Below are positions 8,444 to 16,868 of a DNA stretch of 37,609 nucleotides, one piece after another. The position numbers and the translations under genes are program-made. The notes under the pieces are model-generated. The model was not told the origin of the DNA. It saw nothing but the letters and a program-made list of their open reading frames with translations, and searched no databases. Numbering within the stretch: the stretch's first letter is position 1; each line of letters starts with the position of its first letter. This DNA is from Opitutaceae bacterium (lineage in GTDB: Bacteria; Verrucomicrobiota; Verrucomicrobiia; Opitutales; Opitutaceae): the NCBI GenBank assembly GCA_030648295.1, contig JAUSID010000003.1, forward strand, positions 1-37,609, read 5' to 3'.

Positions 8444-8887
8444 TCAGTTCGAGATGTCGTGCGTCGTGCTCGTCTGGCGAATCGGCTGGTAGATTTTGTA
8501 CCACTCGAGTTGCGCCGGACTGTCGGTGTACGCCTTGAACACTTCCTCATTGGCGAACTCCATCGCAATGGCATGGGTGACCTTGGTCTCGGCGCCCTTT
8601 TGATTTTGGATCTTCACCGTCTTCGTCCAGACGCGATTCAGACCCTTGTATTGCGCCGGCATCGCCTTCACGGCATCGAGCGCCGCCTGGATTTGCTCCG
8701 GCGTGGTGCCTGGCTTCCATGCCACGGTCACGACGTGGATAATGGACTTTGGCGCGGTTTGCGACGCCGACATGGATTGTTCGCCTTGCGCCTTCTTTTT
8801 CTTCTTCGGTTCGGTTTGCGCCGACACCGTGGCGAGGCCGAGCGACAACAGGGCGGCAGTGAGCAGGGTGATTACGAGTTTCTTCAT
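8444..8887 (-). CDS. Exported Dabb (stress-responsive A/B barrel) domain protein
   Basis: A 147-residue protein with a clear signal peptide (MKKLVITLLTAALLSLGLATVSA), a lysine-rich linker (about residues 28-35), then a dimeric alpha/beta-barrel Dabb domain from about 48: IIHVVTVAWKPGTTPEQIQ, then HAIAMEFANEEVFKAY and the DSPAQLEWYKIYQP region. Dabb proteins are small ferredoxin-like dimers of varied or unknown function; some act on polyketides, many are only stress-associated. Export is typical of versions in this type of genome. It has its own strong terminator and no operon partner. Confidence 0.85.
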   Translation of the reverse strand: MKKLVITLLTAALLSLGLATVSAQTEPKKKKKAQGEQSMSASQTAPKSIIHVVTVAWKPGTTPEQIQAALDAVKAMPAQYKGLNRVWTKTVKIQNQKGAETKVTHAIAMEFANEEVFKAYTDSPAQLEWYKIYQPIRQTSTTHDISN

Positions 8888-9062
8888 GGGTGGAGGGGAA
8901 TTAATACGGGATGTTCACCGAGTGCAGCCGGGGATCCCGCCTGCATCGAGTCCGCCGGTTTGCTGATTTCAGGCGCCGATGGCAACGGCGGAATGGCGGC
9001 ACGATTCGCCATGACAACCGCACCGCCAGCCGGCAACCTGCGACGTCGCAATTCGACCACCC

Positions 9063-9545
9063 ATGATTATGCCCCGACTCCTCCTCATCCTCGCCCTCGG
9101 TCTCGCCGGTTCCGCCCTGCGGGCGCAGGCACCTGTTCCTCCCTACGGCGCGCCCATCGCGCTCTCAGCCGCGAAACGCGTGCTTGCCGCCGCCCAGGCC
9201 GAAGCGGCCAGAAACAAATGGAACGTCGCCATCGCCGTCGTCGATTCCGGCGGCCACCTCGTTGCCTTCGAGCGGCACGATTCGACGCAGTACGGCAGTA
9301 TCGATGTCGCGTTGGAAAAGGCGAAAACCGCAGCCGCGTTCCGCCGGCCAAGCAAGGTTTTCCAGGACGGTGTCGCCGGCGGCGGCGAGGGTCTGCGCAC
9401 CCTCAAGCTGCCCGGTGCAACCCCGATCGAGGGCGGACTGCCGCTCGTGCGCGACGGCGTGATCGTGGGCGCGATTGGCGTGTCGGGTGTGACGTCGGCG
9501 CAGGACGGCCAGATCGCCGCCGCGGGCGTTGCGATCCTGAAGTAA
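9063..9545 (+). CDS. Exported GlcG/HbpS-like (DUF336) protein
   Basis: A 160-residue protein with a signal peptide (MIMPRLLLILALGLAGSALRAQA) and a GlcG/HbpS domain: SAAKRVLAAAQAEA, the strand VAIAVVDSGGHLVAFERHD, KAKTAA, the GGLPLV turn and GVIVGAIGVSG. Family members include the haem-binding HbpS and GlcG, encoded beside the glycolate oxidase genes. The true role of most members is unresolved; extracellular haem or small-molecule binding is likely. It is the first gene of a long plus-strand run and lies 126 bases before a sulfatase. A second ATG two codons in is equally possible. Confidence 0.88.
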   Translation: MIMPRLLLILALGLAGSALRAQAPVPPYGAPIALSAAKRVLAAAQAEAARNKWNVAIAVVDSGGHLVAFERHDSTQYGSIDVALEKAKTAAAFRRPSKVFQDGVAGGGEGLRTLKLPGATPIEGGLPLVRDGVIVGAIGVSGVTSAQDGQIAAAGVAILK

Positions 9546-9671
9546 CCTGGAGTCACCCGGCGCGAACCGCCGGTGGTTTCCGAACGATTTCGCGCGCCGC
9601 CGGGCAAACGCAGGCGGCGGCGATCGCACCGCGCGATTGCCAGCCGCGATTTGCCGCGCCAGCAATGCGGC

Positions 9672-11387
9672 ATGCTGACCCCGCAATTCCGCCGCTGGCT
9701 GCTCACTGCGGCGCTCGCCCTTGTCGCGATCGCACTCCACGCCGCGGCCGACCCGCGACCGAACATCGTCGTCGTGATGACGGACGATCAGGACTACGGC
9801 GACCTCGGCATCCACGGCAACCCGCACATCCGCACCCCGAATCTCGATCGCTTCGGCCGCGAGGGTGTCCAGCTCACGCGGTTCTATGTGGCGCCGGTGT
9901 GCGCACCGACGCGCGCGAGTCTGCTGACCGGGCGGTATCATTACCGAACCGGGATTCTCCACACCTCGCGCGGCGGGGCGAAGATGCATGGGGACGAGGC
10001 CACGATCGCGGAGTTCCTGCGCGACGCCGGCTATCGCACGGGGATTTTTGGCAAATGGCACCTGGGTGACAATATCCCCATGCGGCCCTCCGACCAGGGC
10101 TTCGCGGAGTCGCTCATCCACAAGTCCGGCGGAATCGATCAGGGCCCCGACCACCCCAACAGCTACTTCGACCCGCGGCTGTGGCACAACAACCAGCCGC
10201 AGAAGACGAGCGGCTATTGCACCGACGTCTTCTTTTCCGCCGCGCTGCAGTTCATCGAGCAGAATCGCGACCAGCCCTTCTTCGTGTACCTGCCCACCAA
10301 CGCGCCGCACACCCCGTTGCAGGTCAGCCCGCGGTACAGCGACCGCTACAAGGCCATGGGCCTCGATGACACGACCGCGAAGGTGTACGCCATGGTGGAG
10401 AACATCGACGAGAACTTCGGCCGGCTGATGGCAACGCTCGATCGGCTCGACCTGCGACGAAACACGGTCGTCGTTTTTCTGACGGACAACGGTGCGCAGC
10501 AGTCGCGTTTCAGCGCGGGCCAGCGGGGGCGCAAGGGCACCGTCTACGAGGGAGGAATCCACGTGCCATGCTTCTGGCAATGGCCCGCGCGCTTCGACGG
10601 CCGGCGCACGATCGACCGCGTCGCGGCGCACATCGATCTGCTGCCGACCCTGCTCGAGGTCGCCGGAGTCCCGCCCGCGACCGGCCGGCCGCTCGATGGA
10701 CGCAGCCTGTTGCCGCTGCTGGCGCGGCCGACGCCGACGGAGCGCTGGCCGGAACGAACGGTGTTCCTCCAGGTTCACCGCGGGCTCGAACCAAAAAAAT
10801 ATCAGCACTTCGCCGCGGTCACCCAGCAGTTCAAGCTCATCGGTCATCCCGGCACGTTCAACCGCGAGGACCTCGACCCGGCCAAGGTGCCGCCGCCGCT
10901 GGAGCTGTACGATTTGTCCAGCGATCCGGGGGAAAAGAACGACCTCGCCGCCAAACATCCCGAAGTCGTGACCCGGCTGCGCCGCGAGTACGAAGCGTGG
11001 TTCGAGAGCGTGCGCCGGGAACGACAGTTCCTCCCCGGCGTGATCCACATCGGCTCGCCCGCGGAACCGGAAGCGGAGCTGAGCCGGTATCAGGACGGCG
11101 GATATCCCGGCGGGATCAAGACCGGCTGGCGGGTGAAGGTTCTGCGCGGTGGAATCTACGATGCGACCTTCAATCGCGGAGTTCACGGTGGCGCGGCGCA
11201 GCTCGTGGTCTCGTGGCAGGGCAAAACGAGCCGGGTTCCGCTCGCCGCGGGAAAAAATCAGGCGGCGCTCAACCTCGGCGCGGGCGAAGGCATTCTCGAC
11301 ATCTGGCTCGAATCGCCGGCCGGCAAACGGCTCGACTACGAGGGCAACGACAGCAACGGCGATCCGACTCTAAGGTGGCGCGGTTGA
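9672..11387 (+). CDS. Secreted sulfatase with extra C-terminal domain
   Basis: A 571-residue arylsulfatase-type enzyme. A signal peptide (about residues 1-26) precedes NIVVVMTDDQDYGDLG with metal ligands D38 and D39. The formylglycine site is C77-A-P-T-R. Also visible are FGKWHLG and the later FLTDNGAQQ. After the core, about 80 residues (from GYPGGIKTGWRVKV) form an extra beta-rich C-terminal domain, ending LRWRG, perhaps for substrate or cell binding. The ATG at 9672 gives the signal peptide; earlier in-frame codons are Arg-rich and non-family. It should desulfate a glycan in the periplasm or outside the cell. Confidence 0.92.
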   Translation: MLTPQFRRWLLTAALALVAIALHAAADPRPNIVVVMTDDQDYGDLGIHGNPHIRTPNLDRFGREGVQLTRFYVAPVCAPTRASLLTGRYHYRTGILHTSRGGAKMHGDEATIAEFLRDAGYRTGIFGKWHLGDNIPMRPSDQGFAESLIHKSGGIDQGPDHPNSYFDPRLWHNNQPQKTSGYCTDVFFSAALQFIEQNRDQPFFVYLPTNAPHTPLQVSPRYSDRYKAMGLDDTTAKVYAMVENIDENFGRLMATLDRLDLRRNTVVVFLTDNGAQQSRFSAGQRGRKGTVYEGGIHVPCFWQWPARFDGRRTIDRVAAHIDLLPTLLEVAGVPPATGRPLDGRSLLPLLARPTPTERWPERTVFLQVHRGLEPKKYQHFAAVTQQFKLIGHPGTFNREDLDPAKVPPPLELYDLSSDPGEKNDLAAKHPEVVTRLRREYEAWFESVRRERQFLPGVIHIGSPAEPEAELSRYQDGGYPGGIKTGWRVKVLRGGIYDATFNRGVHGGAAQLVVSWQGKTSRVPLAAGKNQAALNLGAGEGILDIWLESPAGKRLDYEGNDSNGDPTLRWRG

Positions 11388-11432
11388 GCCCGGTGAGCGT
11401 TATCGAAGCCGATGTTGGAGCGATGGATTGGA

Positions 11433-11492
11433 TGGGAGCGCGACCGCCCCCGGTCGCGCGGTCAATTTCGACCGGGGGCGGTCGCGCTCCCA
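11433..11492. repeat. Perfect 24-bp inverted repeat (REP-like variant D)
   Basis: Bases 11433-11456 and 11469-11492 are exact reverse complements with a 12-base loop. The outer end TGGGAGCGCG is shared with the REP-like family, but the inner stem is a different sequence (ACCGCCCCCGGTCG). The hairpin would be very stable. It lies 46 bases after the sulfatase stop and may also slow or stop transcription, though no T-run follows. Confidence 0.8.
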
Positions 11493-11540
11493 AGAACCCC
11501 CGGCAAGCAGGCTTGTCTCCTACAAGAAGCGCCAGAGGTT

Positions 11541-11564
11541 GCGGGCCAGAGGCCCACGCTCCCA
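11541..11564 (-). repeat. REP-like palindrome, copy E
   Basis: GCGGGCCAGAGGCCCACGC then TCCCA. The stem is GGGCC/GGCCC with an A in place of a G at the base. Confidence 0.55.
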
Positions 11565-11640
11565 GCCAAGACTTGCGCTCCCCACGCCGCCCCGGCGGAA
11601 TTGACGCGCTGCCCTGCCCATCCCCTCTTTCACTCCATCG

Positions 11641-12537
11641 ATGAAAAAACATTTCTTCGCGCTCGCGAGCCTGATGCTCGCGTTCGTCGCGCTGCCCGTG
11701 CGCTCGCTCGCGGCCGCCGCCGACGGGGCGTTCTTCTTCATTCAGCTCAGCGACCCGCAACTGGGCATGTTCACGGACAACCGCGATTTCGTGCAGGACG
11801 CCGCCAACTTCGAGTTTACCGTCACCGCCGTAAACCGGCTGAAGCCGGCCTTCGTGGTAATCACGGGCGACCTGGTGAACAAACCCGGCGACCCCGCGCA
11901 AATCGCGGAATACCGGCGGATCGTGGCCAAGATCGATCGCTCGATCCCGGTATACAACATTGCCGGCAACCACGATATCGAGAACGTGCCGACGCCCGGC
12001 ACGGTCGCGGCCTACAACCGCATCTTCGGACCCGATCGCTACACGTTCCGGCACGACGGCCTGGTCGGAATCGTGCTCAACTCGACCGTCATTCATTCGC
12101 CGCAGGAAACGCCCGAACAACTGGCCGGGCAGGAGCGCTGGCTCCGCGCGGAACTCACGAAGGCGCGCGCGGAAAACCCGCGTCACATCGTGGTGTTCCA
12201 GCATCATCCGTGGTTCATCAAGAGCGCCGGCGAGCCGGATCAGTACTTCAACATCCCGCTCGCGCGCCGCGCCGCGTACCTCGCGCTGTTCCGGCAATTC
12301 GGCGTCCGGTATCTGTTTTGTGGACACTACCACCGCAACGCCGAGGCACGCGATGGCGAGATTGAGAACGTCACCAGCGGCCCGGTGGGCAAACCGCTCG
12401 GTGGTGCAAAATCCGGCATCCGCGTCGCGATCGTGCGCCACGATCGAATCGAGCACCGGTACATCGAGCTCAGCGAGCTGCCCACGCATATCGAATTGAA
12501 TCCGGCACCACCGAAGAAAGCCGCAGCGAAAAAGTAG
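11641..12537 (+). CDS. Exported CPPED1-like metallophosphoesterase
   Basis: A 298-residue calcineurin-like phosphoesterase with a signal peptide (about 1-26). Metal motifs in order: D38-P-Q40 (Asp-x-Gln in place of the usual Asp-x-His, a feature of the CPPED1 group), GDLVN (D77, N80), GNHD (N110-D112), HHPWF (H188, H189) and GHYHRN (H229, H231). The C-terminus is rich in Ala, Pro and Lys. It would hydrolyse a phosphomonoester or diester outside the cytoplasm. It follows the sulfatase by 253 bases of repeats; substrate is unknown. Confidence 0.9.
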   Translation: MKKHFFALASLMLAFVALPVRSLAAAADGAFFFIQLSDPQLGMFTDNRDFVQDAANFEFTVTAVNRLKPAFVVITGDLVNKPGDPAQIAEYRRIVAKIDRSIPVYNIAGNHDIENVPTPGTVAAYNRIFGPDRYTFRHDGLVGIVLNSTVIHSPQETPEQLAGQERWLRAELTKARAENPRHIVVFQHHPWFIKSAGEPDQYFNIPLARRAAYLALFRQFGVRYLFCGHYHRNAEARDGEIENVTSGPVGKPLGGAKSGIRVAIVRHDRIEHRYIELSELPTHIELNPAPPKKAAAKK

Positions 12538-12560
12538 CACCATCTACCGCGTGCGTCACC

Positions 12561-12584
12561 TGGGAGCGCGGGCGTCTCGCCCGC
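12561..12584 (+). repeat. REP-like palindrome, copy F
   Basis: TGGGAGCGCGGGCGTCTCG then CCCGC, 23 bases after the phosphoesterase stop codon. Confidence 0.65.
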
Positions 12585-12707
12585 AACTTCATGAGGGGAT
12601 CAGACGGTCGGATGAGCAGTGAGAGGCGGGGGAGAGAGTGAAGCAGCGAGGCAGTGAGGGAATGAGGGAGTAAGGTTTGACCGACTCACCGCCTCCCCGC
12701 CTCACCG

Positions 12708-12735
12708 ACCACTGACCACCGACCACCGACCACCG
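12708..12735 (+). repeat. Four-copy 7-bp tandem repeat
   Basis: ACCACTG followed by three exact ACCACCG units, in the gap between the phosphoesterase and DUF1080 genes. Just upstream is a purine-rich stretch (12621-12673) that partly complements the pyrimidine-rich stretch at 12685-12703, so the gap could fold. Confidence 0.6.
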
Positions 12736-12798
12736 CCTCGCCCATCACCGCCGGGCTCGACACGCCGGGCACCGCGCACGAGGCTGCTCGCAACTCTC

Positions 12799-13509
12799 AT
12801 GAAGAAAAACTCCGCTTCCGCCTTTGCCGCCGTGTGTGTCGCGGCCGGTCTGTTCAGCATCGCCGCCAAGGCCCCCTCTGGCGGTGGGTCGGTGCCGTTG
12901 TTCAACGGCAAGAATCTTGATAACTGGGTCGTGAAGGGCGGCACCGCCAAATACCAGATCGAGAAGGACATGATCGTCGGCACCACGGTGGCCGGCAGCA
13001 AAAACACGTTTCTCAGCACCAAGCGCGATTACGCCGACTTCGAACTCGAACTCGATGTGCTCTGCGACAAGGACCTGAACTCCGGGATTCAGATACGCAG
13101 CCACGTTTACGAGAAACAATCGCCGCAGCCGTCGGCTCCGAAACGGATGCGTGAGAAGGGCGAGGTGTACGGCTACCAATGCGAGATCACCACGAGTGAC
13201 AAATGCGTGTCCGGAAATTTCTGGGACGAAGGGCGCTGGACGAAGTGGCACGACGATCTGACGAAGAAGCCTGGCGCCTGCGCCGCCTTCAAGGACGGCG
13301 AATGGAACCATTTCCGGATTGTCGCCCAGGGTGATCGCATCCGTTCCTGGGTGAACGGCGTCGCCTGTGCGGATTTTCGCGACTCGATGGACGCGAGCGG
13401 TTTCATCGGGCTTCAGGTCCACTCGATTCCGGCCAGCAAGGGCCCGTATCAGGTGCGGTGGAAAAACATCAGGATCCGCGAGCTGAAGCCGGGCGACACA
13501 GTCAAGTAA
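12799..13509 (+). CDS. Exported DUF1080 (3-keto-disaccharide hydrolase-like) protein
   Basis: A 236-residue protein with a signal peptide (MKKNSASAFAAVCVAAGLFSIAAKA) and one concanavalin-like jelly-roll domain of the DUF1080 family. The family opening is visible as PLFNGKNLDNWVVKGG, then DFELELDVLCDKDLNSGIQIRS and the later GFIGLQVHS. Characterised members cleave disaccharides or glycosides oxidised to 3-keto forms. Many others are only predicted. Its partners in such a pathway, a sugar oxidoreductase and an isomerase-like protein, occur further along in this window. No Shine-Dalgarno site precedes the ATG. Confidence 0.88.
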   Translation: MKKNSASAFAAVCVAAGLFSIAAKAPSGGGSVPLFNGKNLDNWVVKGGTAKYQIEKDMIVGTTVAGSKNTFLSTKRDYADFELELDVLCDKDLNSGIQIRSHVYEKQSPQPSAPKRMREKGEVYGYQCEITTSDKCVSGNFWDEGRWTKWHDDLTKKPGACAAFKDGEWNHFRIVAQGDRIRSWVNGVACADFRDSMDASGFIGLQVHSIPASKGPYQVRWKNIRIRELKPGDTVK

Positions 13510-13530
13510 ACCGCTCGCAGATCGGATTTC

Positions 13531-13560
13531 GTAGCAGCCGAGGTAACGAGGTTGGGATTG
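13531..13560 (+). repeat. GTAGCAGCC repeat, copy 2
   Basis: Same 30-bp unit as 8281-8310 with a single C-to-T change. It lies 21 bases after the DUF1080 stop. Confidence 0.65.
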
Positions 13561-13669
13561 AATCGACCACTGGTCGCCGGTCTTCTTTGCCGGCGCAATG
13601 CAGTCGCGGTGGAGCGGCTTGCCCGTTCGACAAGCCTCTCGAGGCCTTTCAGTCCGGAGATCCTTTGGC

Positions 13670-13717
13670 CGTGAGCCTGTCGAACCGGCTCAGGGTCCCG
13701 AGCCTGTCGAGGGACTC
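13670..13717. repeat. GAGCCTGTCGA-type dispersed repeat
   Basis: Two GAGCCTGTCGA words flank GGCTCAGGGTCCC. Related text, CCCGTTCGACAAGCCTCTCGA, split across 13622-13642, lies just upstream and recurs at 29695-29715. From memory, similar GTTCGACAGGCTCA elements occur between genes in many bacterial genomes. Confidence 0.5.
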
Positions 13718-13761
13718 CTCAAGCCGCTTTTTTCGAGCGAACGGTTCAAGCGCGTTGAGGA

Positions 13762-13781
13762 GGTCTGCGGGCCAGCAGACC
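13762..13781. repeat. Short hairpin, possibly a decayed REP-like copy
   Basis: GGTCTGC and GCAGACC are 7-bp exact arms around GGGCCA. The flanking GCGGGCC...CCGCTCC resembles copies B and E after mutation. Confidence 0.4.
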
Positions 13782-13907
13782 GCTCCACCGTCAACGCATT
13801 CGTTTTCCCGGCGAGATCGCACCTCGAGGGCATCGCGTGGCGACGGATGTACCTGCCAACTCTTCTTGCCCCGGTCATTCGGCGCGGCAGGATTACAGCC
13901 CCACCCC

Positions 13908-14957
13908 ATGGCTCGACTAATTCCCCTTTCATTCGCCGCCATCCTGCTTGGCGCGCTTCCGCTCCGCGCCGAAAAAATCGTGCTGGTTGCGGGCGGCAAC
14001 GACGACGCCACCAACATACCCGCCGTCCGGGCGCGGCTGAAGGAGCCGTTTGGCGTCGGGTTCGATCGGGCTGGCAATGCTTTCATCGTCGAAATGGCGG
14101 CCGGCAATCGTCTCCTGAAAGTGGATGCTCGCGGTACGCTGACGCACATCGCCGGCCAGCCGGCGCCGGGTTATGCCGGTGACGACGGCCCGGCGCTGGA
14201 GGCGCAATTCCACGGACCGCACAACCTCGCTGTGCTGCCCGATGACAACATTCTCGTGGCCGATACCTGGAACGGCCGCATCCGCCGCGTCGACGTTTCT
14301 CGTCGAACCATTGCCAGCGTGCCGGGCTTTATCGTGCCGGCTGAGCAGGCGCGCCGCAACGGGCCCTATTGCATCACGCTTGATCCGGCGGGCACGCGCC
14401 TCTTCGTCGCCGACCTCCGGCGCGTCCACGCGCTCGATCTGAAGACCGGCCGATCGCGGGTCGTGGCCGGCAACGGCGAAAAAGGAGTTCCGGCCGATGG
14501 CACGACGGCGACCGACGCTCCGCTGTTCGATCCCCGCGCCGTCGCCACCGATCGACACGGAAACGTATACATCCTCGAGCGCGGCGGCCACGCGTTGCGG
14601 GTGGTGGACCGGGCGGGAAAAATCCGCACCGTGGTCAACGCGTCGGGAAAAAAGGGCTCCGAGGGCGACGGGGGCGACGCATTGCAGGCGACGATGAACG
14701 GGCCGAAACATCTGTGCATCGACCACGATGACTCGGTGATCATCGCCGATGCGGAAAATCACCTGGTTCGCCGCTACCTTCCCTCCACTGGGAAAATCGT
14801 GCGCGTGGCCGGCACCGGAAAGAAAGGCGCCGCGGGCGTCGGCGGGCCGCCGGAACAATGCGAGCTCAGCCGTCCGCACGGCGTGACGGTACACCGCGAC
14901 GGCACGCTGTACATCGTCGACAGCTACAACAATCGCGTCCTTAAAATCGTCCGGTGA
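13908..14957 (+). CDS. Secreted NHL-repeat beta-propeller protein
   Basis: A 349-residue protein: signal peptide (MARLIPLSFAAILLGALPLRA) followed by NHL repeats that should form a six-bladed propeller. Repeats are visible as LKEPFGVGFDRAGNAFIVE, GPHNLAVLPDDNILVADTWNG, NGPYCITLDPAGTRLFVAD, DPRAVATDRHGNVYILERGG, GPKHLCIDHDDSVIIADAEN and RPHGVTVHRDGTLYIVDSYN. Such propellers bind ligands or proteins; some are lyases or lactonases, but no catalytic residues can be assigned. The start is set by the signal peptide. It is co-directional with the DUF1080 and glycosidase genes. Confidence 0.88.
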   Translation: MARLIPLSFAAILLGALPLRAEKIVLVAGGNDDATNIPAVRARLKEPFGVGFDRAGNAFIVEMAAGNRLLKVDARGTLTHIAGQPAPGYAGDDGPALEAQFHGPHNLAVLPDDNILVADTWNGRIRRVDVSRRTIASVPGFIVPAEQARRNGPYCITLDPAGTRLFVADLRRVHALDLKTGRSRVVAGNGEKGVPADGTTATDAPLFDPRAVATDRHGNVYILERGGHALRVVDRAGKIRTVVNASGKKGSEGDGGDALQATMNGPKHLCIDHDDSVIIADAENHLVRRYLPSTGKIVRVAGTGKKGAAGVGGPPEQCELSRPHGVTVHRDGTLYIVDSYNNRVLKIVR

Positions 14958-14961
14958 ATTC

Positions 14962-15020
14962 CTGGGAGCGCGGGCAGCCTGCCCGCCGAAGCGCATTGGC
15001 GAAGGTGGGTCTCGCCCGCC
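14962..15020 (+). repeat. Compound (dimeric) REP-like element, copy G
   Basis: CTGGGAGCGCGGGCAGCC and TGCCCGCC, a CGAAGCGCATTGGCGAAGG linker, then GTGGGTCTCGCCCGCC. The same two-part arrangement recurs at 33119-33177 and in changed form at 26322-26388. It begins five bases after the NHL stop codon. Confidence 0.65.
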
Positions 15021-15105
15021 ATGTCGTTTTCGAGCCGTCAACCCGATGAACGTACTGACCGAACCGCGTTGAGGTTAACGCGCCTCACCGTGTAGTACCA
15101 CCGCA

Positions 15106-16821
15106 GTGAAGTCTTCTTTGAGTGCATTGTACCAGCAGCAGGCGGGCCGGAGGCCCGCGCTCCCAGGATTCCTGTCGCTCGCCTTGATTCTCCTGCGGAT
15201 CTCCAGCGTCGCCGTTGCCCAACCCGCCGTGCCGCGGTTCACCCCGCATGAAATCTCGTTCGAAGCGTCGGGCGCCTATGCGAACCCTTACGTCGAGTGC
15301 GCCGCGGATGCGGTGCTGACCGAACCCGACGGCGGCACCACGCGAACGTTGCCGCTGTTCTGGGATGGCGGCAGCCGCTGGAAGCTGCGTTTCTCCCCGG
15401 ACCAGACCGGAAACTGGCAATGGGCCGTGAAGAGCGCCGATCGCGGGCTTGATGGCCGCTCGGGGAGTTTCTCGTGCGTCGAGTCGAGTCGTCGCGGCAG
15501 CATTCAGCCGGCGGCGGGTGCGTCCCGGCATTTTCAATACCAGAATGGCGAGCGCATGTGGTTTCTGGGCGATACCGCGTGGTCGCTGCTGAGCGACAGC
15601 GCGGAGGAAAAACACGGTCGTGCCGCGGCCGAGCGTTATCTGCGCAACCGGGCCGCCCAGGGATTCAACGTCGTGCATTCGATGATGCTGAACGAAGCCG
15701 GCTGGCCCAATCGCGGCGGTCCACCCTGGCTCGATCTCGCGGTGGAGAAGATCAACCCGGCGTATTTCCAGGAGGCCGACGAGCGGATCGCGTTCGCGAA
15801 CGCGCAGGGTTTTGTCACCGGCCTCGCCCTTGCCTGGGGCGACAAGGGGCGCAAGGAGCCGTGGTCGTGGGGGCGGTTTCCGACCATTGCGGCGCGTCTC
15901 CGTTACGCGCGGTACATCGCCGCGAGATTCGGCGCCTATAACGTTTACTTCCTCGTTTCCGGCGAATGGCACGGCGAGGTCCGGTCCCGCCCGGCCGCGG
16001 CCGCGGATGTCGTGCGCGAATTCGTGCAAATCGGCGACGCGCTGCGTGCGGCGGATGCACAGCGGCGGATGATCGGCATCCACCCCATGACCGCTCAGGG
16101 CAGCACGCGTGAATTCAACGCCGCCGCGGCCTGGATGGACTTTGCCGATTACCAGCAGAACTACGACGAGCTGCACGCGCGCGCCCTCGCGTCGCGCCCG
16201 GTGCCAAAGCCGGTGGTCAACTCGGAATATGGTTACTACCTCCGCGACCAGAACGGCGACGGCCGCGTCGACAAGCCCCATAGCTACACCGTGGACGACA
16301 TGCGCCACGCCACGTGGGACATCGTGATGGCGGGTTCGTATGTGGTTACTGGATTCGGTTCCACCTACATGGGCGGCAACCGGCATCCCACGCCCTTCCT
16401 GCCTGACGACGCCAGGAACACGGTCTGGGCCGACCAAATTGGGCGCGTCAAGGAACTGCTCACCTCGCTCGACTATTGGAAGCTGGAGCCGCATGACGAG
16501 TGGCTGACCGCGGCCACGCCTCGCAGCGCCGACCGGATTGACAAACCGGAGTCGGGCCGCGGCGCCACCCTCATCCGTGCGCCGCAAACGGCGTATTGGT
16601 GCCTCGCGGAAAGGGGCCGCACCTACATCGTCTACACCCGCGGACTTCGCGAGCCGCTCGCGCTGCGCGTCTCCGGCGGCATGCGCTGGAATGCCCGGCG
16701 TTTCAATCCCCGAACCGGCGAGCGCGAAACCGTGCCGCTGGGCGTCGGTGCCCGTGGCGTCCAGCTGCCCCCGCCCGACGACCGCGATTGGGTGTTCGTC
16801 GTCCGCTCCGGACGCCGATGA
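15106..16821 (+). CDS. Secreted DUF5060/DUF4038 apiosidase-like glycoside hydrolase
   Basis: A 571-residue protein. A beta-sandwich of DUF5060 type (about 45-120: HEISFEASGAYANPY, FWDGGSRWKLRFSPDQTG) precedes a TIM-barrel DUF4038 domain (about 135-450: WFLGDTAWSLL, GFNVVHSMMLNEAGWP, YFLVSGEWHGE, VVNSEYGY) and a C-terminal beta domain. GH140 apiosidases, which act on rhamnogalacturonan II side chains, share this DUF4038 domain. The likely nucleophile is E in NSEYGY; the general acid is probably in SGEWHG. The start is GTG at 15106. Bases 15141-15168 of its signal-peptide region are a REP-like repeat (read AGRRPALPG). It overlaps the next gene by an ATGA if that gene starts at 16818. Confidence 0.85.
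   Translation: MKSSLSALYQQQAGRRPALPGFLSLALILLRISSVAVAQPAVPRFTPHEISFEASGAYANPYVECAADAVLTEPDGGTTRTLPLFWDGGSRWKLRFSPDQTGNWQWAVKSADRGLDGRSGSFSCVESSRRGSIQPAAGASRHFQYQNGERMWFLGDTAWSLLSDSAEEKHGRAAAERYLRNRAAQGFNVVHSMMLNEAGWPNRGGPPWLDLAVEKINPAYFQEADERIAFANAQGFVTGLALAWGDKGRKEPWSWGRFPTIAARLRYARYIAARFGAYNVYFLVSGEWHGEVRSRPAAAADVVREFVQIGDALRAADAQRRMIGIHPMTAQGSTREFNAAAAWMDFADYQQNYDELHARALASRPVPKPVVNSEYGYYLRDQNGDGRVDKPHSYTVDDMRHATWDIVMAGSYVVTGFGSTYMGGNRHPTPFLPDDARNTVWADQIGRVKELLTSLDYWKLEPHDEWLTAATPRSADRIDKPESGRGATLIRAPQTAYWCLAERGRTYIVYTRGLREPLALRVSGGMRWNARRFNPRTGERETVPLGVGARGVQLPPPDDRDWVFVVRSGRR
15141..15168 (-). repeat. REP-like palindrome, copy H, inside a coding region
   Basis: GGCGGGCCGGAGGCCCGC followed by GCTCCCAGGA, in frame within the first 25 codons of the apiosidase-like gene. 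It encodes AGRRPALPG, the positively charged n-region of the predicted signal peptide. Confidence 0.75.
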
Positions 16822-16868
16822 TATTTTTCGTCCGCTCCATCTCTCCCGGCGCTCGCGCCTCCACCGTC

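Larger units (their letters stand above)
13510..13907. other. Gene-free repeat stretch before the NHL gene
   Basis: These 398 bases hold no supported gene. They contain a GTAGCAGCC repeat (13531-13560), a GAGCCTGTCGA element (about 13670-13717) and a degenerate hairpin (13762-13781). Frames open across it are Arg/Ser-rich and non-family. Confidence 0.6.

Noticed and set aside
9165-11186. Long minus-strand open frame opposite a sulfatase
   Set aside because: Antisense shadow of a gene with intact sulfatase motifs; no recognisable domain of its own.
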